Shown here piece by piece: positions 47,131 to 53,589 of a stretch of DNA of 53,589 bases; position 1 is the first letter of the stretch, and each line of letters starts with the position of its first letter. The position numbers and the translations under genes were made by a program. This DNA is from an uncultured Synechococcaceae cyanobacterium. GTDB lineage: Bacteria; Cyanobacteriota; Cyanobacteriia; PCC-6307; Cyanobiaceae. The DNA lies in the NCBI GenBank assembly GCA_902578445.1, contig CACHDC010000005.1, positions 1 to 53,589 on the forward strand. Direction: 5' to 3'. The notes under the pieces were generated by a model, which searched no databases, had not been told where the DNA came from, and was given only the letters and a program-made list of their open reading frames with translations.

Positions 47131-47289
47131 ATGAATAAGTCAGATTCATATGATTCGCAACTCTCTCAGGCTAGAGGCTTGGCTAGTCAGCTTGGAATGT
47201 TTGCAGAAGAAAACGATATCCCTAAAGATCTTTGGGATTCATTGGAAGCTGCAATTTATGATTTTTATCAAGTGCCTCATGATAGATAA
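47131..47289 (+). CDS. Small unknown protein (52 aa)
   Basis: ATG 47131 to TAA 47287-47289 encodes a 52-residue acidic peptide (MNKSDSYDSQLSQARGLASQ, LGMFAEENDIPKDLWDSLEA, AIYDFYQVPHDR). It is predicted mostly helical and soluble, with no cysteine, signal or membrane segment. Codon use and composition fit coding DNA, and an ordered helix-loop-helix pattern is plausible. It lies 53 bases after pepP on the same strand. I do not recognise the family; I think similar small proteins occur in marine picocyanobacteria but cannot confirm. Confidence 0.6.
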   Translation: MNKSDSYDSQLSQARGLASQLGMFAEENDIPKDLWDSLEAAIYDFYQVPHDR

Positions 47290-47395
47290 AAATTCTATAT
47301 AGAAAGTATGAATAACTAAAATCAAGTAATTTTGAATAAATCAATCAAAATGTGACCATAAACTGATACATTATTTATTAAACATAAATACGTGA

Positions 47396-47863
47396 ATGAC
47401 CTCTTCAGATAAGTTAAATCAAAATTCAAAAGAAAAAAACAGTGATGACCTAAAGTCTAAAAATTCTTCGCCTAATTCAGGCATGATGGGCGCTTCTGCT
47501 GTATTGGCAGCTGCCACAATCGATGAAGATGGAGTTCCTACTGGTTATACCCCTAAGCCTGATGAAGGGAGATTTATCATTAAAGTATTATGGTTACCTG
47601 ATAATGTTGCTTTGGCTGTTGATCAGATAGTGGGGGGAGGCCCAAGTCCTCTTACTGCTTATTATTTCTGGCCAAGAGATGATGCTTGGGAGAAATTAAA
47701 AAGTGAATTAGAGAATAAAGCTTGGATTACAGATAACGAAAGAGTAGAAATATTGAATAAAGCTACTGAGGTAATAAATTATTGGCAAGAAGAAGGTAAA
47801 ACAAAAAAATTAGAAGAAGCCAAATTAAAGTTTCCCGAAGTAACTTTTTGTGGCACTGCTTAA
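47396..47863 (+). CDS. ycf65: 30S ribosomal protein PSRP-3 (Ycf65, cS23)
   Basis: A small-subunit ribosomal protein found in cyanobacteria and plastids but not in E. coli. The C-terminal ~100 residues match the Ycf65/PSRP-3 pattern: [47 protein letters not shown] (about 62-108), [25 protein letters not shown] (about 110-134). The first ~60 residues are a Ser/Asn/Lys-rich, probably disordered extension. Total length 155. It sits about 106 bases after the 52-residue ORF and ends three bases from the convergent atpC stop. Confidence 0.9.
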   Translation: MTSSDKLNQNSKEKNSDDLKSKNSSPNSGMMGASAVLAAATIDEDGVPTGYTPKPDEGRFIIKVLWLPDNVALAVDQIVGGGPSPLTAYYFWPRDDAWEKLKSELENKAWITDNERVEILNKATEVINYWQEEGKTKKLEEAKLKFPEVTFCGTA

Positions 47864-47866
47864 ATA

Positions 47867-48271
47867 TTAGTTCTTTGCAGCTTGAATCCTAGCCTCAGCC
47901 TTGGAAACATCTTTCAGGGCTTTAATTTTCTCTGGACTTTTTTCATTCTCAGAAAATTTGCTGATTATTAATTTTGCTTCTTTAAGATCTTGTTCGGCAT
48001 TTTGAACATTAATCTCAGAACCAATTTCAGCATTATTTACTAAAACTATGACTTCATCTGATTCAATTTCAGCGAAGCCTCCCATTAGAGCTATTGATTT
48101 CCACTGTGAATTCATTCTCAGCCTTAAAACGCCAATATCAATAGCAGTAACTAAAGAAATGTGTCCTGGTAGTATGCCAAGTTGACCTGTAGTACTAGGA
48201 AGGATTACTTCTTCAGCTTCGCCTTGATAAACATTTTTATTAGGAGCTAAAACTTTTAGAGAAATTGCCAT
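47867..48271 (-). CDS. atpC: ATP synthase F1 subunit epsilon
   Basis: Rotor-associated subunit that couples gamma to the c-ring and inhibits ATP hydrolysis. The 134-residue protein has the N-terminal beta-sandwich ([50 protein letters not shown]) and the C-terminal helical hairpin ([41 protein letters not shown]). It is second in the separate atpD-atpC operon, 43 bases after atpD, as usual in cyanobacteria. Confidence 0.97.
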   Translation of the reverse strand: MAISLKVLAPNKNVYQGEAEEVILPSTTGQLGILPGHISLVTAIDIGVLRLRMNSQWKSIALMGGFAEIESDEVIVLVNNAEIGSEINVQNAEQDLKEAKLIISKFSENEKSPEKIKALKDVSKAEARIQAAKN

Positions 48272-48314
48272 TAATTTAAAAATTATTGAAGGTTAAATAT
48301 ATTTATTCAAATAT

Positions 48315-49829
<1,515 letters not shown>

Positions 49830-49860
49830 CTACCACCTCATGGGTAGATTCGTTAAATGG

Positions 49861-49876
49861 GTTCGGCCACCCGCAC
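49861..49876 (+). promoter_or_regulatory. K-box-like element upstream of groES
   Basis: GTTCGGCCACCCGCAC fits the K-box consensus GTTCGG-NNAN-CCNNAC described for cyanobacterial groE promoters, at all fixed positions. It is a striking G+C-rich island in an AT-rich intergenic region, 116 bases upstream of the groES start. A possible -10 (TATGGT, 49885-49890) lies just downstream, so the K-box would cover the -35 area. No CIRCE inverted repeat is visible. The K-box mediates heat and light control of groE in other cyanobacteria; here that is inferred from the match. Confidence 0.7.
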
Positions 49877-49954
49877 AGTTTAAGTATGGTTTAATTGCCG
49901 CTTTGCAGATTATGTTGTTGATGATACGGACGGAGATTTCTCTTTCCATTTTAT

Positions 49955-49967
49955 GACGCAAAGCGTC
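49955..49967 (+). other. 5-3-5 hairpin in the groES leader
   Basis: A perfect inverted repeat GACGC-AAA-GCGTC, ending 25 bases before the groES ATG. It is a short G+C-rich stem in an AT-rich leader. Just after it, CCTCC at 49979-49983 is the complement of a Shine-Dalgarno sequence rather than one. The hairpin could affect mRNA stability or translation; no function is shown. Confidence 0.45.
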
Positions 49968-49992
49968 CCAAACATGATCCTCCATTTAATCT

Positions 49993-50304
49993 ATGGCAGC
50001 TGTTTCACTTACAGTCTCTACAGTAAAACCACTGGGAGATAGAATATTTATTAAAGTTTCCGCATCTGAGGAAAAAACTGCTGGGGGCATTCTTTTGCCC
50101 GATTCAGCTAAAGAAAAACCACAGGTTGGAGAAGTTGCTCAGGTGGGCCCTGGCAAACTTAATGACGATGGTTCTCGACAAACTCCAGAAGTGAGTATTG
50201 GCGATAAAGTTTTGTACAGCAAATATGCTGGCACAGACATTAAATTGGGAGGAGATGAATATGTCTTGCTCTCAGAAAAAGATATTTTAGCTGTAGTAAG
50301 CTAA
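49993..50304 (+). CDS. groES: Co-chaperonin GroES
   Basis: Lid heptamer of the GroEL folding chamber. The 103-residue protein shows [38 protein letters not shown] with the mobile GroEL-binding loop ([15 protein letters not shown], about 21-35), [33 protein letters not shown] at the end. It precedes groEL by 51 bases and is its operon partner. It lies behind a K-box-like element (49861-49876) and a leader hairpin, without a CIRCE operator. Confidence 0.98.
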
Positions 50305-50328
50305 AATATTTGTTTCAAAAATTATTAA

Positions 50329-51993
<1,665 letters not shown>

Positions 51994-52020
51994 TTAAATA
52001 ATAGTTTTTAATAAATTTCT

Positions 52021-52053
52021 AAAGGGATCATTCAAAATGGTCTCTTTTTTTTT
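52021..52053 (+). terminator. Intrinsic terminator of groES-groEL
   Basis: A 10-bp stem AAAGGGATCA / TGGTCTCTTT (two G-U pairs, 52021-52030 with 52038-52047) with loop TTCAAAA is followed by a T9 run (52045-52053). It lies 27 bases after the groEL stop and 5 bases before the convergent secG stop. It is the clearest rho-independent terminator in the window. Confidence 0.85.
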
Positions 52054-52058
52054 AACTT

Positions 52059-52286
52059 TTATGAAATCCAACCAGCGCTTAGAATAATTGCGAGAGACAA
52101 AAATATCACTAAAAAAGTCCAAGTTATTTTGTTTAGAGAAGCTTCTGCACTACTTGCGCTGTTAAACATAGAACTTCCACTGGCGGCTATTCCTCCCATT
52201 CCATCACCTTTAGGACTATGGAGTAACACTAATAGAATGAGAAGAACTCCAGAAAATACCCATATCCAACTAATAATTTGAATCAT
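52059..52286 (-). CDS. secG: Preprotein translocase subunit SecG
   Basis: Accessory membrane subunit of the SecYEG channel. The 75-residue protein has two hydrophobic helices (IISWIWVFSGVLLILLVLLHSP, about 4-25; ITWTFLVIFLSLAIILSAGWIS, about 54-75) separated by the Gly/Ser-rich loop GDGMGGIAASGSSMFNSASSAEASLNK that is characteristic of SecG. It begins 23 bases after the gpmI stop on the same strand, so the two are probably transcribed together. Its stop lies a few bases from the groEL terminator. Confidence 0.94.
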   Translation of the reverse strand: MIQIISWIWVFSGVLLILLVLLHSPKGDGMGGIAASGSSMFNSASSAEASLNKITWTFLVIFLSLAIILSAGWIS

Positions 52287-52309
52287 TGCTTAAAAAGCTT
52301 TTATTAACT

Positions 52310-53589
52310 TTAAACGTGTTGAACGACCTTATTATAACCTTTTAATTCAATTTCTTGAATAAGAGATTTGCCTGTCATTTCTCTTGGTATTGGGAGATTT
52401 AGTAATTGCAATAAAGTAGGAGCAATATCTGCTAAGCCGGCATTATCTCTTAAATTAATTTCATTTCCCAAATTTGGAATTTTTCTTTTTTCACCTTCAA
52501 TCAAAATTAATGGAACTTTATTTGTTGTGTGAGCTGTCCATGCTTCTCCTTCAGGTCCTTTCATCATCTCTGCGTTACCATGATCGGCTGTAATAAGAAT
52601 GCTTCCACCCATTTCTCCAGTAGCATTTACTATTTGACCTATACATTTATCTACCTTTTCTATTGCTTTAATTGTTGCATCTGTGTTGCCTGTATGACCA
52701 ACCATATCAGGATTGGCAAAATTGATTACAACAAAAGCATAATTTCCACTCTTAATTGCTTTAGAGCAACTCAGAGTTAATTCTTCTGCAGACATTTCGG
52801 GTTCCATATCATAAGTTGCGACCCTTGGAGATGGAATTAAATGTCTCTCTTCGCCAGGTAAAGGAATTTCAACTCCTCCATTGAAAAAGTATGTTACATG
52901 AGGATATTTTTCTGTTTCAGCTGTTCTATATTGCTTGAGTCCGTTTTCTGAAACTATTTGACCTATAAAATTATTTAGTGATTCAGGAGGAAATGCAACT
53001 TTAACGGGGAATTTCTCATCATATTGAGTAAAAGTAACAAAATCTAGATTTGGAAAGTTTTTTCTTTCAAAGTCTGAAAACTCCTGATCTGAGAGGGATT
53101 TGACTATTTGTCTTGCTCTGTCTGGACGAAAGTTAAAGCAAATCAAACTATCCCCATCTTTAAGATAGTTTTCAGAAATTCGTATGGGCTCTATAAATTC
53201 ATCGGTAATGTTTTTGGCATAACTTTTTTCTATGTAATCTTGAGGAGAAATATTTGTTATTTGAATATCTGGATCAGTCAAATTAGCATATGCTTTTTCT
53301 GTTCTATCCCATAGGAGATTTCTATCCATGATCCAGTATCTTCCGCATATGGAAGCTATTTCTCCTGTATTAAATTTTTTTATGCATGATTCTATTTGAT
53401 TTAGATATTTAGAGGCACTTTTTGCAGGAGTATCTCTTCCATCAGTAATTATGTGGATTGCAACTTTTTTGATTTCATTATCAGATGCCCATTTTATCAA
53501 ACCTAACAAATGATCAATATGACTATGTACTCCTCCATCGGAACATAATCCCGTGATATGCAAAGTAGAATTATTTTTCTTTAGTGAAT
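52310..53589 (-). CDS. gpmI: 2,3-bisphosphoglycerate-independent phosphoglycerate mutase, partial (N-terminus beyond window)
   Basis: Interconverts 3- and 2-phosphoglycerate in glycolysis using two Mn ions and a phosphoserine. About 426 C-terminal residues of the usual ~540 are present, and the frame runs off the window end (…[20 protein letters not shown]). Visible motifs are [47 protein letters not shown] (phosphate binding), [13 protein letters not shown] (metal site), and [12 protein letters not shown] (metal site). The catalytic Ser lies in the missing part. A TTG at 53561-53563 is only an in-frame Leu codon, not the start. secG follows 23 bases downstream. Confidence 0.96.
   Translation of the reverse strand, partial: SLKKNNSTLHITGLCSDGGVHSHIDHLLGLIKWASDNEIKKVAIHIITDGRDTPAKSASKYLNQIESCIKKFNTGEIASICGRYWIMDRNLLWDRTEKAYANLTDPDIQITNISPQDYIEKSYAKNITDEFIEPIRISENYLKDGDSLICFNFRPDRARQIVKSLSDQEFSDFERKNFPNLDFVTFTQYDEKFPVKVAFPPESLNNFIGQIVSENGLKQYRTAETEKYPHVTYFFNGGVEIPLPGEERHLIPSPRVATYDMEPEMSAEELTLSCSKAIKSGNYAFVVINFANPDMVGHTGNTDATIKAIEKVDKCIGQIVNATGEMGGSILITADHGNAEMMKGPEGEAWTAHTTNKVPLILIEGEKRKIPNLGNEINLRDNAGLADIAPTLLQLLNLPIPREMTGKSLIQEIELKGYNKVVQHV

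Overview
The window is AT-rich (roughly two-thirds A+T), very compact cyanobacterial chromosome, almost certainly a high-light-adapted Prochlorococcus or a close relative. Evidence for this: RNA polymerase split into rpoC1 and rpoC2; a high-light-inducible (Hli) protein gene; Ycf35 and Ycf65/PSRP-3 homologues; an ATP synthase operon encoding both b and b' subunits; System II cytochrome c biogenesis genes (ccs1, ccdA); a BioK-type biotin gene; and several cyanobacteria-specific DUF proteins. It is core chromosome. I see no tRNA or rRNA gene, insertion sequence, phage gene or CRISPR array. No gap between genes exceeds about 285 bases; the longest is 28000-28280, which holds one stem-loop.

Layout. 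1-883: 3' part of hisD on the minus strand. 1004-13012: rpsT (frame broken by one base), tatD, rpoB-rpoC1-rpoC2, hli and rlmN. 13073-16299: a small membrane peptide, a HEAT-repeat protein, then a tight set DUF2997-ycf35-[4Fe-4S] ferredoxin-aldo/keto reductase with a dyad at its head. 16302-22395: rsmG, a membrane-anchored J-domain protein, DUF3143, and a minus-strand biotin operon bioF-bioK-bioC-bioD-bioA. 22535-29703: Ski2-like helicase, fumC, purB, tlyA, glnB and a small unknown gene. 29892-33560: queF, ccs1, ccdA, ftsW. 33827-40093: atp operon atp1-atpB-atpE-atpF'-atpF-atpH-atpA-atpG followed by a [2Fe-2S] ferredoxin and a 63-residue protein. 40121-47863: DUF3326, nadE-nadD-GTPase-CNNM operon (minus strand), pepP, a 52-residue unknown, PSRP-3. 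47867-49775: the second atp operon atpD-atpC (minus strand). 49861-53589: groES-groEL behind a K-box-like element, a clear intrinsic terminator, then secG and gpmI (5' truncated) on the minus strand.

How it fits together. The region is mostly housekeeping: transcription, ribosome maturation (S20, RlmN, RsmG, TlyA, PSRP-3), energy conversion (F1Fo in two nearby operons, cytochrome c assembly, Hli), cofactors (biotin, NAD), nitrogen signalling (PII) and protein folding (GroESL). Gene packing is extreme: seven of the eight convergent junctions leave 8 bases or fewer, or overlap, and two share a TTAA that stops both genes.

I found no dramatic new defence or mobile system. The best leads are the rpsT frame break at an A9 tract, paired hairpins before atpE, the K-box and leader hairpin before groES, the conserved but unexplained DUF2997-Ycf35-ferredoxin-AKR set, and the near absence of room for terminators at convergent gene ends.
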